A stretch of DNA of 17,176 bases, from contig CAIKSH010000052.1 of NCBI GenBank assembly GCA_903830015.1, forward strand, positions 1-17,176, in the 5' to 3' direction. How positions within the stretch are numbered: the first letter of the stretch is position 1; each line of letters starts with the position of its first letter. Below, piece after piece: positions 16,165 through 17,176 of this stretch. Below the pieces are notes generated by a model. The model was not told the origin of the DNA and searched no databases. It saw only the letters and a program-made list of their open reading frames with translations. Position numbers and translations under genes: made by a program. Origin of the DNA: an uncultured Solirubrobacterales bacterium. GTDB lineage: Bacteria > Actinomycetota > Thermoleophilia > Solirubrobacterales > Solirubrobacteraceae.

Positions 16165-17176
16165 ATGGCCACGACACGGAAGAAGCCCAGTAAGCCCCGC
16201 AGCAACGCCCGCAAGCCGGCCGCTCGGCGGCCCCGGCCCCAGGCCGGGAAGGCGGCCAAGCCCAGACGCAAGGCTGGCGGAGCTTCGAAGGCGACGCTTG
16301 ACCAGCGCCAGCGGGACCTCCTCGGACTGGCTCTCGTCGCGCTGGCGATCTTCATCGCCTTCCCGCTCTACTCCACCGGCGACGCGGGCATCGGCGGGGA
16401 TCAGGTGGTCTCCGGCCTCCTGTGGGCCCTGGGCCAGGCCGCCTATCTCGTGCCGGTGGCCCTCGCCGGCGCCGGCCTCCTGATGATCCTCCGACCGGTC
16501 CTGCCGGTGGGCGGGAACGTCCGGATCGGCGCCGTCATGATCGTCGCCTTCCTGGCCCTGCTGCTCGCCGCCGGCACCTTCGGGACCGGGCCCGAAGTCT
16601 CCCGGCCCGGCAGCTGGCAGCCCGAGTACTTCGCCGACCGCGGCGGAGCGCTGGGCGACGGAATCTACGTCGGGGTGGCGAGCCTGATCGGCCCGGTCGG
16701 TGCCCACCTGCTGGGTATCTTTGGCCTCATCGCCGGCGTGCTGGTCCTCACCGGCGTCTCCATTGCAACCCTGCTCTCCGGAGCCTCCCGCTCGGTTGCC
16801 GAGATCACCGGCGCCGCTCGCCGGGCGGCCGGCTCCCTCGCCCCAGACCCCGATCGTCCGGCGCCGATCGCGCCCCCCGAGCCCGAGGACGAGGAGCCGG
16901 TGGTCCACGCTGTCGATCCTTGGCCTTCCGACGAGCTCGTCGACGAGGAGCCTCCCGCGATCGAGGCCGATCCCGAACCTGAGCCCGAGGCGGACCCGGA
17001 CGCAACGGTGGCCCTCGCCGAACCGCCCGTCGAGCCCGATCCGCTGCCCACTCCGGCGCCCGAGCCCCGCGACGGGAAGGCGGTTTCCTACCGGCTGCCC
17101 AACCCGAAGCTGCTGACGCGCTCCAAGGCCCGCAAGGGGTCGACGGCTTCAGCGGACGGGGGCGCCACCGGCGAGG
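16165..17176 (+). CDS. ftsK: FtsK/SpoIIIE-type DNA translocase, N-terminal membrane part (3' end outside window)
   Basis: The frame from ATG 16165 is open to the right edge (337 complete codons). FtsK anchors at the division septum and pumps chromosomal DNA through its C-terminal motor, which is beyond the window. The first 50 residues are highly basic (Lys/Arg/Pro/Ala). Four hydrophobic segments follow, at about 53-72, 90-110, 119-138 and 165-206; the last includes GGALGDGIYVGVASLIG and GLIAGVLVLTG, typical of the FtsK_4TM domain. Next comes an acidic Pro/Glu linker (about 225-305), and then YRLPNPKLL, the short motif that usually precedes the FtsK alpha domain. No other in-frame start lies nearby upstream. 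AAGG sits one base before the ATG, too close for a normal ribosome site. FtsK after rnj is the expected actinobacterial order. Confidence 0.9.
   Translation, partial: MATTRKKPSKPRSNARKPAARRPRPQAGKAAKPRRKAGGASKATLDQRQRDLLGLALVALAIFIAFPLYSTGDAGIGGDQVVSGLLWALGQAAYLVPVALAGAGLLMILRPVLPVGGNVRIGAVMIVAFLALLLAAGTFGTGPEVSRPGSWQPEYFADRGGALGDGIYVGVASLIGPVGAHLLGIFGLIAGVLVLTGVSIATLLSGASRSVAEITGAARRAAGSLAPDPDRPAPIAPPEPEDEEPVVHAVDPWPSDELVDEEPPAIEADPEPEPEADPDATVALAEPPVEPDPLPTPAPEPRDGKAVSYRLPNPKLLTRSKARKGSTASADGGATGE

Overview
The window is high-GC, densely coded, and has the conserved actinobacterial transcription/translation block followed by RNA-decay and lysine-pathway genes: nusA, infB, rbfA, nrnA, truB, ribF, rpsO, then pnp, dapB, dapA, rnj and ftsK. 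At least nine of the sixteen genes start with GTG. Many neighbours overlap by 1 to 29 bases, strong Shine-Dalgarno sequences are rare, and several genes have a TANNNT element 6 to 9 bases before the start codon, as expected for leaderless actinobacterial mRNAs. A deep-branching actinomycetote such as Thermoleophilia/Solirubrobacterales is my best guess. It rests on gene order and protein character, not on a search.

Region 1 (1-6616) is a plus-strand operon: the 3' part of nusA (antitermination), infB (IF2), rbfA (30S maturation), nrnA (nanoRNA/pAp hydrolase), truB (tRNA pseudouridine 55) and ribF (FMN/FAD synthesis). The NusA tail is unusual: after the KH domains comes a Cys-Cys-Cys-His cluster, then a long acidic Ala/Glu/Pro repeat tail. 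No ylxR lies between nusA and infB, although it is normally there.

Region 2 (6617-8505) holds rpsO and an overlapping AhpE-like peroxiredoxin, then a convergent SRPBCC-family gene and a divergent cytoplasmic DsbA-like thiol oxidoreductase gene. These three non-ribosomal genes separate rpsO from pnp. The peroxiredoxin and SRPBCC genes overlap tail to tail, with a perfect hairpin in the overlap. The SRPBCC and DsbA-like genes share a 46-base divergent promoter region.

Region 3 (8506-13987) is pnp (PNPase), dapB, dapA and rnj (RNase J) on the plus strand. Together with NrnA, the window encodes a 3'-5' exonuclease, a 5'-3' exo/endonuclease and an enzyme that removes the final short oligonucleotides.

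Region 4 (13974-17176) has a minus-strand OmpR-type response regulator and HAMP-type sensor kinase pair between rnj and ftsK. The kinase gene overlaps the rnj 3' end by 14 bases. The N-terminal membrane part of ftsK runs off the right edge, divergent from the response regulator.

I found no CRISPR array, insertion sequence, prophage, tRNA or rRNA. Most of the window is housekeeping. The points most worth a second look are the NusA tail, the hairpin inside overlapping convergent stop regions, the leaderless promoter set, the pnp leader, and the inserted redox and two-component genes.
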